Positions 26,924-38,401 of a stretch of DNA of 64,000 bases are shown here, one piece after another. Every line of letters starts with the position of its first letter. Position 1 is the stretch's first letter. The notes below the pieces were generated by a model. The model made no database searches. It worked only from the letters and a program-made list of their open reading frames with translations, and was not told where the DNA came from. The translations under genes were made by a program, and so were the position numbers. Origin of the DNA: Planctomycetota bacterium (GTDB lineage Bacteria > Planctomycetota > MHYJ01 > WSZJ01 > JACPWG01); contig JACPWG010000047.1 in NCBI GenBank assembly GCA_016197205.1, forward strand, positions 1 to 64,000. The letters are read 5' to 3'.

Positions 26924-26999
26924 GGGGACGTAGCTCAACTGGGAGAGCGCCAGGATCGCACCCTGGAGGTTGGCGGTTCGAGCCCGCTCGTCTCCACCA
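26924..26999 (+). tRNA. tRNA-Ala (anticodon CGC)
   Basis: 76 bases with encoded CCA. Acceptor GGGGACG pairs with CGTCTCC, including the G3:U70 wobble that identifies alanine tRNA. The anticodon stem CCAGG/CCTGG holds loop ATCGCAC (anticodon CGC). The T arm is GGCGG-TTCGAGC-CCGCT. Confidence 0.97.
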
Positions 27000-27129
27000 C
27001 ACCCACCGCCCCGGATCCCGTTCCAGCCACCCTTGCCCCTTCTCCGTCCACTCCACCTCCCGTCGTCCGGGTCGGCGCCCCCGGCGCACCCGTCGGTCCG
27101 GGCGGCCGACACGGAAGGAGACGCGGCGC

Positions 27130-27891
27130 GTGAGCGGGTTCTCCCTCGTGCTTTTTGATGCAGGCGGCACCCTGCTCCGTCCGCGACCGTCCGTGGGGGA
27201 GAGGTACGCGCTGCTCGCTGCCCGATTCGGCGCCTCGCTGCAGCAGGCGCTCGTGGACGCCGACTTGTCGGCCCACTTCGCGGGCCGTGCGGACGACCTG
27301 ACGCCGTCAGGCCTCGAGACTTCCGAAGCGGTCGAGCTGGCGTGCTGGCGGGCATTCACGGATCGGCTGTACGGGCGCATGCAGGGCATCCGCGCCACCC
27401 GGCAAGAGTGGTTCGACGCCGCGTGGGCGGACTTCGCCCGGGCCGACGCCTGGGCCCTGTACCCGGACGTCCTTCCCGCTCTCGAGGGGCTGCGTTCGGC
27501 CGGCGTGCGGGCGGGGGTGCTCTCGAACTGGGATTCCCGGCTCGACCTCGTGTTGCGCGAGCTGGGGCTTTCACCGTATCTCGCCCGGATCGAGGTGTCG
27601 TCGAGGGCGGGTGTGCGAAAACCCGATCCGCGGATCTTCCTCCGGGCCCTCGAGGCGCTGGGCGTGTCCGCCGGCGAGGCCGCGCACGTGGGGGATAGCT
27701 GGACGGACGACGTCCGCGGCGCTCGTGCCGCCGGCGTGCTGCCGATCTTCCTGGTCCGGGACGGGGCGGGACGCGTGGGGGGAGAGTCGGACGTTGCGAT
27801 CGTCAGCAGCCTCCTGGAGGTCGTCGCGCTGGCGCGGGGAGCCGCCCCGTCCGCGTCCTCGAGAGGGAAGCGAGACCGAGAAAAGGCTTGA
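27130..27891 (+). CDS. HAD superfamily hydrolase (subfamily IA)
   Basis: 253 residues from GTG 27130, with AAGGAG 9 bases upstream. Motif I is VLFDAGGTLL, with the nucleophile aspartate; the usual second aspartate of DxD is glycine. Motif II is GVLSNWDSR, motif III is the lysine in RKPDPRIF, and motif IV is HVGDSWTDDVRGA. The helical cap lies between residues 15 and 95. Likely a small-molecule phosphatase or dehalogenase-like enzyme of unknown substrate. It sits between two tRNA genes; the downstream tRNA promoter overlaps its stop codon. Confidence 0.9.
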   Translation: MSGFSLVLFDAGGTLLRPRPSVGERYALLAARFGASLQQALVDADLSAHFAGRADDLTPSGLETSEAVELACWRAFTDRLYGRMQGIRATRQEWFDAAWADFARADAWALYPDVLPALEGLRSAGVRAGVLSNWDSRLDLVLRELGLSPYLARIEVSSRAGVRKPDPRIFLRALEALGVSAGEAAHVGDSWTDDVRGARAAGVLPIFLVRDGAGRVGGESDVAIVSSLLEVVALARGAAPSASSRGKRDREKA

Positions 27892-27916
27892 TTCGTTGTG
27901 GGGCGCGGCCTATAAT
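27888..27916 (+). promoter_or_regulatory. tRNA-Val promoter
   Basis: TTGATT, 17 bases, TATAAT; the -35 overlaps the stop codon of the HAD gene. Confidence 0.75.
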
Positions 27917-27968
27917 CCGCGCCCACTCGCACTCGCGGACGCCATGCTGCTTCGCGACCCAACCGGCT

Positions 27969-28045
27969 GGGCGGTTAGTTCAGTTGGCTAGAACGCATGC
28001 TCGACACGCATGAGGTCACAGGTTCAAATCCTGTACCGCCCACCA
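27969..28045 (+). tRNA. tRNA-Val (anticodon GAC), unusual C33
   Basis: 77 bases with encoded CCA. Acceptor GGGCGGT pairs with ACCGCCC, D stem GTTC/GAAC, anticodon stem CATGC/GCATG with loop TCGACAC, T arm ACAGG-TTCAAAT-CCTGT. The anticodon is GAC. Position 33, normally U in all tRNAs, is C, and position 32 is U. Confidence 0.93.
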
Positions 28046-28304
28046 CACCCCGCCGCGAGTGGTCCACCGCAGGTAGTGCGACCGCCTGAGTCCATCACGC
28101 CTTCCCCTGCCGGTGGCTCGGAGCGCCGGCTCCAGATCTCCTACCAACTTCGGCCCACGAAACACCCGGGGGCCGCTGTAGCGCGAGGCCGACGGCGCAA
28201 GCTCCTCCTCGCGGTTCGGCGGGCAACGGCGTGCGCCCGCACCCGCGCCTGCGGCGTCCTACCCGGCAGGCCTTGCCCTGTCGCCGCTCGCGCCTTCCCC
28301 CGGC
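28046..28304. other. Convergent gap without recognised features
   Basis: About 260 bases between tRNA-Val and the end of the response regulator gene; I see no gene, and no clear terminator hairpin with a T run. Confidence 0.4.
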
Positions 28305-28976
28305 CTACGCAGGCTCCGTGCGAAGCACATACCCGGAGCCGCGGATCGTATGGATGAGGCGGACCTCGAAGCCCAGGTCCACCTTGTTCCGCAGGTAGTT
28401 GATGTACACGTCCACGACGTTGGTGTCCGTACTGGAGTCCCAGGACCAGGCGTACTGCGCGATCTGGCGGCGAGTCACCACCTGCTCGGGATGCCGCATC
28501 AGGTACTCCAGGAGCGAATACTCCCTCGGGGTGAGCTGGATTTCCTTGCCGCCGCGGTGAGCCTTGCGGGAGAGGAGGTCGAGCACCAGGTCGACGAATC
28601 TCAGCTCGGTCGGATGGCCGTCCTGGTTCAGGAGGATGCGCGCTTGCGCCGCCAGCTCGCCGACCGAGAAGGGCTTTCCCAGGCACGCGCTCGCGCCCGC
28701 TTCCAGCGCGCGGTTCTTCTCCGCGACGGCGCCTCGCTCGATGACGGCGACGATCGGCACCCCTGGGCCCACGTCCCGAAGAGCCCGCAGGAGCTGCAAC
28801 TCCTGCCCGCGCCCGCCCGCCGCGTCCACGACGACGAGATCGGGCCGGCTGCTTCGGGCGAGCAGGAGGGCGTCGGCCGCTCCGCTCGCGGCTTCCACGC
28901 TGTGCCCGTCCTCCCGGAAGCCGTTCCGGACGAACTCCACCACCGCGGGGTCATCCACGGCCAGCAGGATGCGCAT
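28305..28976 (-). CDS. OmpR/PhoB-type response regulator
   Basis: 223 residues from ATG 28976; no strong ribosome site. The receiver domain (1-115) keeps the acidic pair in LLAVDDPAV, the phospho-acceptor aspartate in DLVVVDAAG and the lysine in CLGKPF. The winged-helix output domain (about 125-222) has LTPREYSLLEYLMRHPEQVVT and TNVVDVYINYLRNKVD, then IRGSGYVL. It should bind DNA after phosphorylation by a histidine kinase, but no kinase gene is adjacent, so it is an orphan regulator in this window. It is divergent from the AAA ATPase gene. Confidence 0.93.
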   Translation of the reverse strand: MRILLAVDDPAVVEFVRNGFREDGHSVEAASGAADALLLARSSRPDLVVVDAAGGRGQELQLLRALRDVGPGVPIVAVIERGAVAEKNRALEAGASACLGKPFSVGELAAQARILLNQDGHPTELRFVDLVLDLLSRKAHRGGKEIQLTPREYSLLEYLMRHPEQVVTRRQIAQYAWSWDSSTDTNVVDVYINYLRNKVDLGFEVRLIHTIRGSGYVLRTEPA

Positions 28977-29308
28977 GCGAGGCACCGCCAAGGTTTTTGC
29001 CAGGGTTTCAGGTCCACGCGTCGGTCGAGACTTCCGGCAGCCCGGCCGGGCGCGCTCGAACGCCGACGCCGGAACGGGGGGCGACCCGAGCTCCGGTTGG
29101 GAGCTCTGCGAGGAGGCCCCCGGAGCGAGGCTGGGATCGGACGGATCGGATGCCGCCAACTCCGAGCGCCATTCTAGGGAGGACGGCCCCCATTTGTCCA
29201 GCCTTTCCCGAACACGGCCGCGCCGTCACCAAGGACTCGAGAGCCGGGACGACGCCGGCGAGGTTGGGTCCCGCCCCCGCCTCCCACGTCACCCTCGCGC
29301 CTGTGCCC

Positions 29309-29338
29309 TTGACAGTGTCCTCCTGTCGGGTTTATTGT
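29309..29338 (+). promoter_or_regulatory. sigma-70 promoter for the AAA-PrsW unit
   Basis: TTGACA, 18 bases, TATTGT, 70 bases before GTG 29408. Confidence 0.65.
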
Positions 29339-29407
29339 AACCCGAGAACGATCCGCCCGTCGCCGCAGCCGCTCAGCCTTTCTCTCCCTCGTTTTCGGGA
29401 GTCGCCG

Positions 29408-31030
29408 GTGAAGCCGATCCGCGACGTCGATAGCGACGAGTTCCGATCCCTCCTCCGGTGGGCAGGCAGCCGCGAAAACCATCGCGAGCTTTTCGAGTCC
29501 ATCCTCGGCTGCCCCTTCGAAGCGATCCTCGCCCTGGAGAAAGTGTACCCCGCCCGGCAGGCCTCGCTCGTCGCGGTGGGGCTCGAAGAGCTCGGCCAGG
29601 GCTGCGCCCAGAAAAAATTCCTCGCCGGTCCCAAGTTCTCCTACCAGCCCGTGCACCACGAGATCGAACTCGGCGACGAGCGCACCGTGTCCGCGATGAT
29701 CGTCGGTTCGGTGCATCTCCGGAAGGACGGAAAGGACTTCATCGTCAACGTCGCCTTCGAGAATCCGGATTTCGGCGCCGTCCGCGTCTCCTTTCGTCAG
29801 GAGCATCGCGAAGAGGCGCGCGAGTTCCTCGAGGCCCTGGACCGCTGGATCGAGGAGAACAATTTCTACCGTGGAAGGGTCGTAACGCCCACGCTCGAGT
29901 TCGTGCGCTTCCCCCGCGCCGGCTGGGAGGACATCGTCCTCCCCCCCGCGGTGCTGGAAGAGGTCCACGAGCACATCGTGCGCTGGGCGGAGCGGCTGGA
30001 GGAATTCCAGTCGTACGGGCTCCCGGCCCGCCGGGGCATCCTGCTGTGCGGGGAGCCGGGCACCGGGAAGACGCTGCTCGGGCGCATCCTGGCCTCGACG
30101 CTCGGGCTCACGTTCCTGTGGGTGACGCCGCGCTACATGCTGCGGAGCCAGGCGGCCCAGGCCATTTACGAAGTCGCCCGCGAACTCGCGCCGACGCTCG
30201 TTTTCTTCGAGGACGTCGACTTTTTCGCCATGGACCGGAGCGAGAACCACGGCGCGGTGCTTCCGGAGCTCCTGAACGTCCTTGATGGGCTGGTACCGAA
30301 CGAGGGCGTGCTGACCGTCATGACCACGTCTCATCCGGACGCGCTCGACGCAGCGCTGCGCGACCGGCCGGGCCGGCTCGACCGGAAGATCTCCCTGCCG
30401 CGGCCCGACGTCACCGGACGGATGGACATGCTCGGCCGATTTCTGCGGGAGACAGGTCCGCTCGACGCGACGCTGGGCGACGCGGGGCTGTCGAAGTTGG
30501 CCAGCGCGGCCGAGGGGTTGAACGGCGCCCACCTGCGCGAGGTGGCGATCCTCGCGCGGCTGGAGGCCCTCGGGCCGGAGCGGGGCGTGCCGGCGGGCGC
30601 GGCCTCGCCGGCCGCGGGCTCGGCGGCTGCGAGCCCAGCGCGTGCCGCAGGGGCCGCGGTCCGGCCGGCGGCGCCTACCGGAGAAGCTCGTGGCCCGGCG
30701 GCTGGGACCGCCTCGGCGGAGGCCCCCGACGGCCGCGGCGCGAAACCGGGTCTGGCGGGAGCGCCGGAGCCGGCGGAGGAGCCGCCGCCAACCCCGCCGC
30801 CGCCACCGCCCCCGATCACCCTCGCGCACGCCGAGATCGCGCTGTCCCAGGTCCTGCGCTCCCGGCAGGCGACGCTCGGGTTCGGCGGCCGGGACGAGGA
30901 GCCGCCCCGCCCTCGAGCCCTCGGCGGGTTCGGCGCCCGGACCACGGTCGAAACGAAGGACGAAGCGGCCACGCGGCCCGCGCCGGGACTCGAGCCGTGG
31001 GATGGACGGGGGAGCGGACATGGACCCTAG
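29408..31030 (+). CDS. AAA+ ATPase (classical, Bcs1/proteasomal-like core)
   Basis: 540 residues from GTG 29408 (GGGAG upstream). The N-terminal 170 residues form a unique domain with no recognised homology (EFRSLLRWAGSRENHRELFE onward). The AAA core begins near 180: Walker A GEPGTGKT (about 215), Walker B LVFFEDVDFF (about 264), sensor-1 VMTTSHPDAL, arginine finger RDRPGRLDR. The last 150 residues are Ala/Pro-rich with a PPPPPP tract. ATP-driven remodelling of a protein or complex is expected; the client is unknown. The stop overlaps the start of the PrsW gene by 11 bases, so the two are probably co-translated. Confidence 0.88.
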   Translation: MKPIRDVDSDEFRSLLRWAGSRENHRELFESILGCPFEAILALEKVYPARQASLVAVGLEELGQGCAQKKFLAGPKFSYQPVHHEIELGDERTVSAMIVGSVHLRKDGKDFIVNVAFENPDFGAVRVSFRQEHREEAREFLEALDRWIEENNFYRGRVVTPTLEFVRFPRAGWEDIVLPPAVLEEVHEHIVRWAERLEEFQSYGLPARRGILLCGEPGTGKTLLGRILASTLGLTFLWVTPRYMLRSQAAQAIYEVARELAPTLVFFEDVDFFAMDRSENHGAVLPELLNVLDGLVPNEGVLTVMTTSHPDALDAALRDRPGRLDRKISLPRPDVTGRMDMLGRFLRETGPLDATLGDAGLSKLASAAEGLNGAHLREVAILARLEALGPERGVPAGAASPAAGSAAASPARAAGAAVRPAAPTGEARGPAAGTASAEAPDGRGAKPGLAGAPEPAEEPPPTPPPPPPPITLAHAEIALSQVLRSRQATLGFGGRDEEPPRPRALGGFGARTTVETKDEAATRPAPGLEPWDGRGSGHGP

Positions 31031-32060
31031 CGGCGGCGACCAGAAGCCGGCTCCCGTACCCCCGCCCGTCGCGGGTGCGAACCCGGCCCCCCCGTTTTTC
31101 GGCGTCCCGGCCCGCGCGTCCCGGCTCGGACGCGGGCTCCCCTCGACCCTGCGCTTGACGCTCGGCACTTTCCGGCGCCTCGCCACCGTCCACCTTCGTC
31201 CAGCTCTTCACCTCGCCTGGGATTTCTTCTCGCCGCGCGAGCTGTACGACGTCCTCCGCCACCCGGTATACTGGGTCGCGCTCCTTGCCGCCACGGCCCC
31301 GATTTTCATCATCATGCTGCGCGTCGATCTCAGCGCGATGATGTTCTATTTTTCGCTCCTCTGGGCGTACGTTTTCTACCGGCTCTGCGACCTCGGCCAA
31401 AACCTGCTCCGGAAGTGCGCCTTCTCCTTCGCCTTCGCGGTCCTCGTCAGCCTCTTCGTCTTTCCGCTCTATCTGCAGTTGCCGCCGCGCTGGGTGGATG
31501 CCGCGATCGTCGCGACGGACCCGCGTGTCCGTTTCCTGGGCTACGTGCTCGGCGTCGGCGTGCGCGAAGAAGTCTGCAAGGGACTGGGCGTGCTCCTCTC
31601 GGTCTGGCTGCTCCACCGCCTCCGGTGGAGCCAGCTCGCGCTCGTCGAAGGCATGCTCTACGCCGCCATGGGCGGGTTCGGTTTCGCGGCGGTCGAGAAC
31701 GTGCGCTGGATGCAGGACCTCTCCCTTCTCCAGGAGTCGGGCCAGGTGGCCGGGGGCGCCTTCCAGAGCAGCTTCGCCCGGGTGGTCCTGGTGCCGTTCG
31801 TGCACGCCTGCTGGACGGGGATCATGGGCTATTTCGTGGTGCGCGCCTCGCGCGAACCGCTTCGCCACCGGCTGCTCCTGGGCGCCGCGCTCGTCGTTCC
31901 GGCCGCGCTCCACGGCCTGTTCGACTTCGCCGTCTCCCTGCCGGAGCTGAAAGCCCTCGCCCTCCTTACCGTCGGGCTCAGCTTCTATCTCTACCTGAAG
32001 TGCCTGTTGAAGGTGCAGGGGGAGGGGCGACTCACCGAGCTGGACCGGCGTCTGGTCTGA
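31020..32060 (+). CDS. PrsW family intramembrane metalloprotease
   Basis: 346 residues from ATG 31020 (GGGGGAG upstream; ATG 31002 is possible). A Pro-rich cytosolic N-terminus is followed by about seven to eight membrane segments. PrsW/CAAX-protease-like motifs are present: VREEVCKGLGV (E-E-x-x-K), the ENVRWM segment, FVHACWTGIMG and LHGLFDF with metal-binding histidines. In Bacillus, PrsW cleaves an anti-sigma factor, so a signalling protease is plausible. It overlaps the AAA ATPase gene, suggesting a functional pair. No anti-sigma gene is nearby. Confidence 0.88.
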   Translation: MDPSGGDQKPAPVPPPVAGANPAPPFFGVPARASRLGRGLPSTLRLTLGTFRRLATVHLRPALHLAWDFFSPRELYDVLRHPVYWVALLAATAPIFIIMLRVDLSAMMFYFSLLWAYVFYRLCDLGQNLLRKCAFSFAFAVLVSLFVFPLYLQLPPRWVDAAIVATDPRVRFLGYVLGVGVREEVCKGLGVLLSVWLLHRLRWSQLALVEGMLYAAMGGFGFAAVENVRWMQDLSLLQESGQVAGGAFQSSFARVVLVPFVHACWTGIMGYFVVRASREPLRHRLLLGAALVVPAALHGLFDFAVSLPELKALALLTVGLSFYLYLKCLLKVQGEGRLTELDRRLV

Positions 32061-32133
32061 CCCCTCCTCGTGCAACTCCATGCCGTCTTTTGAAATGGGG
32101 CGTGGCACCGACGAGCGGGGGGGCCGAAATCCC

Positions 32134-32161
32134 TTGACACCCCTGTCCTCCTCCCTATAAT
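32134..32161 (+). promoter_or_regulatory. Strong sigma-70 promoter for the GT2 gene
   Basis: Perfect TTGACA, 16 bases, perfect TATAAT, 47 bases before ATG 32208. Confidence 0.8.
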
Positions 32162-32207
32162 AGCCGCGACTTTCGGGGTGTCCGGCCCGGAGATTGGGAG
32201 CGATGCC

Positions 32208-33683
<1,476 letters not shown>

Positions 33684-33765
33684 GTACTCACATCTTCCGA
33701 ATCGGCCCCGGAGCACTCCTCCCCTCGCTTGCGAGGTCGAGCCCGCGGGCGCGGTCGGGCGCGCC

Positions 33766-33794
33766 GAGGCCGCTCCCTAACGGTCGCGGTTCCG
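33766..33794. repeat. Dispersed palindrome CCGCTCCCTAACGGTCGCGG
   Basis: Copy of the 20623-type palindrome in the gap between the GT2 and ABC transporter genes. Confidence 0.7.
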
Positions 33795-33890
33795 TGTTCC
33801 GCGGTCGCACCTCGCGGAGCTTCGACGGCACACAGGCCTTGCAGGGGAGGCTTCGCAAGAGTTGAGCGACGATCCCCGGGGAGTTCGCCG

Positions 33891-35639
33891 GTGAAGGAAC
33901 TCAGGTCGCTCGTTCCCTACCTCCGGCCGCACCGCGCCACGGTCGCCCGGGCCCTCGCGCTGGTCGCCGTCTCGAACCTCCTCTCCTCCGCCCTCCCCCT
34001 CCTCCTCAAGCGCGCCATCGATTGCCTCGGCGGGGAGCACGCGGATGCCGGCGTCCTCACGGCCTCGGTCGCCGCCCTCGCCGGCATCGCCGCCCTCCGC
34101 TTCTTCCTCCAGACCACCTTCCGGCACGCGCTCTTCGGCGTCGCCCGCCGGATCGAGTACGCCGTCCGCAACGACCTCTTCGCCGCCCTCCTGCGCCTCG
34201 ACGCGGCGTTCTTCCAGGGCATGCCGACCGGCGACCTGCTCTCGCGCGTCACGAACGACCTCGACTCCGTCCGCATGCTCCTGGGTTTCGGCCTCATGAG
34301 CATCGTGAACACCTTCCTCCTCTCGCTTCTGGCCATGGGCGGGATGCTCTGGATCAGCCCGCGCCTCGCCGCGGTGGCCCTCCTCCCGCTCGCCTTCACC
34401 ACCCTCCTCGTCAAGCGCATGGGCAAGGCCATGCACGCGCGGTCGAAGGAAGTGCAGGAGCAGCTCGCCCGCGTCTCGACGAAGGTCCAGGAGAACCTCG
34501 CGGGCGTGCGCGTCGTGCGGGCCTTCGCCCAGGAAGAGGCGGAGATCGCGGCTTTCCGCGTGCTCAACGAGGAGACCCTCGCGAAGAATCTCGACCTCGT
34601 GCGCGTGTCGGGCGTGGGGTTCACGGCGACGGCGCTTCTGGCCGAGCTGGGCGTGCTCCTGACGCTCCTCCTGTGCGGCCTGGGGATCCTCGAGGGGCGG
34701 TACACAACCGGGGACTTCATGGCCTTCCTCGCGTATCAGCTCATGCTCGTGTGGCCGATGATCGCGCTCGGCTGGGTGATCAACCTCGTGCAGCGGGGCG
34801 AGGCGTCGATGGGGCGCGTGAACGAGGTGCTGCGGGCCCGCCCAACGGTCGCGGACGCGCCGGGGGCCGAAGACCCGGGCGAGGTGCGGGGAGAGCTCGA
34901 AGTGCGGGACCTGACGTTTCGGTACGCGGGGGCCGAGCGCGCCGCGCTCGAGGGCGTGTCGCTCCGGGTCCCGGCGGGCGGCCGGCTCGGGCTCGTGGGC
35001 CGCACGGGCTGCGGGAAGAGCACGCTCCTGGCCCTGCTGGCCCGCGTCTACGCGGTCCCCGACGGCAAGCTCTTCCTGGACGGCCGCGACGTGAACCGGC
35101 TCTCCATCGCCGGGCTGCGCGCCCGCCTCGGGTACGTGCCGCAGGACGCCTTCCTCTTCTCGGACCGGATCCGCACGAACATCGCCTACGGCCGGAAGGC
35201 GGAGGTGCTCGAGGAGGTGGTCGCCGCCGCCCGACTGTCGCGTTTCGACGGCGAGGTCGAGGGCTTCCCGGACAAGTACGAACAGTTGATCGGGGAGCGA
35301 GGGGTGACGCTCTCCGGCGGGCAGAAGCAGCGGGCGACGCTCGCGCGGGCCACGATCGTGGGGCCGCGGCTCCTGCTCTTCGACGACGTCTTCTCGAACG
35401 TGGACACGCGGACCGAGCGGGAGATCCTGGACGGGCTCGAGGACTACGTCCGCGGCCGGACGGTGGTCTTCGCCGGGCACCGGCTGGCCGGGATGCGGCG
35501 ATGCGACCGGATCGCGGTGCTGGACCAGGGGCGCGTGGTCGAGGAGGGGACGCACGAGGAGCTCCTGGCGCGGAAGGGGATCTACCGCGACCTCTGGGAC
35601 CGGCAGCGGCTGGCCGAGGAATTGGAGACGCTGGCATGA
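33891..35639 (+). CDS. ABC exporter half-transporter, degenerate NBD subunit (MdlA-like)
   Basis: 582 residues from GTG 33891 (GGGGAG upstream). Six membrane helices (1-310) and an ABC_tran domain: Walker A GRTGCGKS, Q loop, signature LSGGQKQR, Walker B LLLFDDVFSNVD, H loop AGHRLAG. The residue after the Walker B aspartate, normally catalytic glutamate, is aspartate (about residue 496). This is the hallmark of the non-canonical subunit of heterodimeric exporters such as TM287/288, BmrCD and MdlAB. The stop overlaps the ATG of the second half-transporter (ATGA). Substrate may be a lipid or drug-like compound; not determined. Confidence 0.92.
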   Translation: MKELRSLVPYLRPHRATVARALALVAVSNLLSSALPLLLKRAIDCLGGEHADAGVLTASVAALAGIAALRFFLQTTFRHALFGVARRIEYAVRNDLFAALLRLDAAFFQGMPTGDLLSRVTNDLDSVRMLLGFGLMSIVNTFLLSLLAMGGMLWISPRLAAVALLPLAFTTLLVKRMGKAMHARSKEVQEQLARVSTKVQENLAGVRVVRAFAQEEAEIAAFRVLNEETLAKNLDLVRVSGVGFTATALLAELGVLLTLLLCGLGILEGRYTTGDFMAFLAYQLMLVWPMIALGWVINLVQRGEASMGRVNEVLRARPTVADAPGAEDPGEVRGELEVRDLTFRYAGAERAALEGVSLRVPAGGRLGLVGRTGCGKSTLLALLARVYAVPDGKLFLDGRDVNRLSIAGLRARLGYVPQDAFLFSDRIRTNIAYGRKAEVLEEVVAAARLSRFDGEVEGFPDKYEQLIGERGVTLSGGQKQRATLARATIVGPRLLLFDDVFSNVDTRTEREILDGLEDYVRGRTVVFAGHRLAGMRRCDRIAVLDQGRVVEEGTHEELLARKGIYRDLWDRQRLAEELETLA

Positions 35640-37552
35640 CCGCCTTGACCCACGACGACGACCTGCAGGGTCGCGCCTACGACGCCGCGTTGATGCGGCG
35701 GTTCCTGGCGTACGTGCGTCCGTACCGCGCGGCCGTCGCGGGGGGCATCCTGCTCACCGCGGTCCTCATCGGGACCGAGCTCGTGACCCCGCTCCTCGTA
35801 CGCGAGGCGTTGGACGGGCCCGTCGCCCGGCACGACGTGGGCGGCCTTTTGTTTTTCGCGCTGCTCTTCGCCGGCGCGGTCGTCCTCCAGGGGTTCTTCC
35901 GCTACGCGGAAAACTGGGTGACGAGCTGGGTCGGGCAGCGGATCGTCCTCGACCTGCGCCAGGAGGTCTTCGCCCACCTGCAACGGCTGTCGGTCTCCTT
36001 CTTCGACAAGAACCCCGTGGGCCGGCTGGTCACGCGGGTAACCAACGACGTGGAGACGCTCAAGGAGCTTTTCACGTCCGGGTTGGTCGCGGCCATCTCG
36101 GACGCGTTCCTGCTCGGGGCGATCATCTGCATCCTCTTCTGGATCGACGTGCGCCTCGCCTTCGCGACGCTCTCCATGGCGCCTCCCCTCCTCGTCGTGG
36201 GCCTCCTCTTCAAGAAGTCCGCTCGGCAGGCCTACCGGGACTCGCGCAAGGCGATCGCGCGGCTGAACTCGTACCTGCAGGAGAACCTTTCCGGGGTCCG
36301 CGTGGTCCAGGCCTTCCGGCGGGAGGAGCGGAACGTCGAACAGTTCCGCGAGATCAACGACGAGCATTTGGCGGCCTCGCTACGGACCGTGCACGCCTAC
36401 TCGGTTTTTTTTCCGGCCGTGGAGTTCCTCGGCGCGGCGGCGACGGGCTTCCTGCTCTGGTACGGCGGGCGGAGGATCCTGGGGGGCTCGCTCAGCTTCG
36501 GGGTTTTCCTCGCGTTCTGGTTCTACGCCCAGAAATTCATCCAACCGATCCGGGACCTTTCGGAAAAGGTGAACATCCTGCAGTCGGCGATGGCCGCGGC
36601 GGAGCGGCTCTTCAAGCTGCTCGACACGGCGCCGGAGGTGCGGGACGCGGCCGACGCCGTGCCCGCGCCCGTGCTCGCCGGCGCCGTGGAATTCAAGAAC
36701 GTGTGGTTCGCGTACCGCGAAGGGGAGTGGGTGCTGAAGGACGTGTCCTTCTCCGTCCGGCCGGGGGAGAGCATCGCGCTCGTGGGCGCGACGGGGGCCG
36801 GCAAGACCACGATCTCGAACCTCCTTTTTCGCTTCTACGACGTGCAGAAGGGGAGCATCCTCGTCGACGGCGTCGACATCCGGCGCCTGCAGGGGGCCTC
36901 GTACCGGCGGAACCTGGGGCTGGTGCTCCAGGACGTGTTTTTGTTTTCGGGCGACGTGGCCTCGAACCTACGGCTCGGGAACGTGCGTCTGAGCGACGAG
37001 GAGCTGCGCCGAGCGGCGGCACAGGTGCACGCGGACGAAGTGATCGCGCGGCTCCCGGGCGGGCTCGCGGCGGAGGTGAAGGAGCGCGGGGCCTCGCTCT
37101 CGGTCGGGGAGCGGCAGCTCCTGTCGTTCGCGCGCGCGCTCGTGTTTCAGCCGCGGATCCTGGTCCTGGACGAGGCGACCTCGAGCATCGACGCGCGGAC
37201 GGAGGCCCAGGTGCAGGACGCGCTGCGGCTGCTCCTCAAGGGCCGGACGTCGATCGTGATCGCGCACCGGCTCGCCACGATCCGCGAGGTCGATCGGATC
37301 CTGGTCTTCCACCACGGCACGCTCGTCGAAGAGGGAACCCACGCCGAGCTGCTCGGGCGGCGCGGCGTCTACGCCCGGTTGTACGAGCTGCAGTTCGAGC
37401 GTGCCGGAGCAACGGACGGCGGCGGTGCCGCGACCGCCATTCCAATTCCCAATGCCGACACCCCTCGACTCCAACTCCAAGCGCCCAATCCCACGGAGGA
37501 CGCCCGCGCCGTGGCGGTCGGTCAGGTGGAGCCGCCACCGCACGCCAAGTGA
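35636..37552 (+). CDS. ABC exporter half-transporter, canonical NBD subunit (MdlB-like)
   Basis: 638 residues from ATG 35636, overlapping the previous stop as ATGA. Six membrane helices, then Walker A GATGAGKT, signature LSVGERQ, Walker B ILVLDEATSSID with intact catalytic glutamate, and H loop IAHRLA. It should form the active site with the partner NBD. The C-terminus is extended by about 45 low-complexity residues (from GGGAAT to the end) that include translated micro-repeat-like sequence near 37438-37475. Part of a four-gene transporter cluster. Confidence 0.93.
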   Translation: MTALTHDDDLQGRAYDAALMRRFLAYVRPYRAAVAGGILLTAVLIGTELVTPLLVREALDGPVARHDVGGLLFFALLFAGAVVLQGFFRYAENWVTSWVGQRIVLDLRQEVFAHLQRLSVSFFDKNPVGRLVTRVTNDVETLKELFTSGLVAAISDAFLLGAIICILFWIDVRLAFATLSMAPPLLVVGLLFKKSARQAYRDSRKAIARLNSYLQENLSGVRVVQAFRREERNVEQFREINDEHLAASLRTVHAYSVFFPAVEFLGAAATGFLLWYGGRRILGGSLSFGVFLAFWFYAQKFIQPIRDLSEKVNILQSAMAAAERLFKLLDTAPEVRDAADAVPAPVLAGAVEFKNVWFAYREGEWVLKDVSFSVRPGESIALVGATGAGKTTISNLLFRFYDVQKGSILVDGVDIRRLQGASYRRNLGLVLQDVFLFSGDVASNLRLGNVRLSDEELRRAAAQVHADEVIARLPGGLAAEVKERGASLSVGERQLLSFARALVFQPRILVLDEATSSIDARTEAQVQDALRLLLKGRTSIVIAHRLATIREVDRILVFHHGTLVEEGTHAELLGRRGVYARLYELQFERAGATDGGGAATAIPIPNADTPRLQLQAPNPTEDARAVAVGQVEPPPHAK

Positions 37553-37606
37553 AGCCCGCGGAGAGTTCACCCGGGGGGGCCCCGAGTAAAGAAAGGCGAG
37601 CCGCGC

Positions 37607-38397
<791 letters not shown>

Positions 38398-38401
<4 letters not shown>

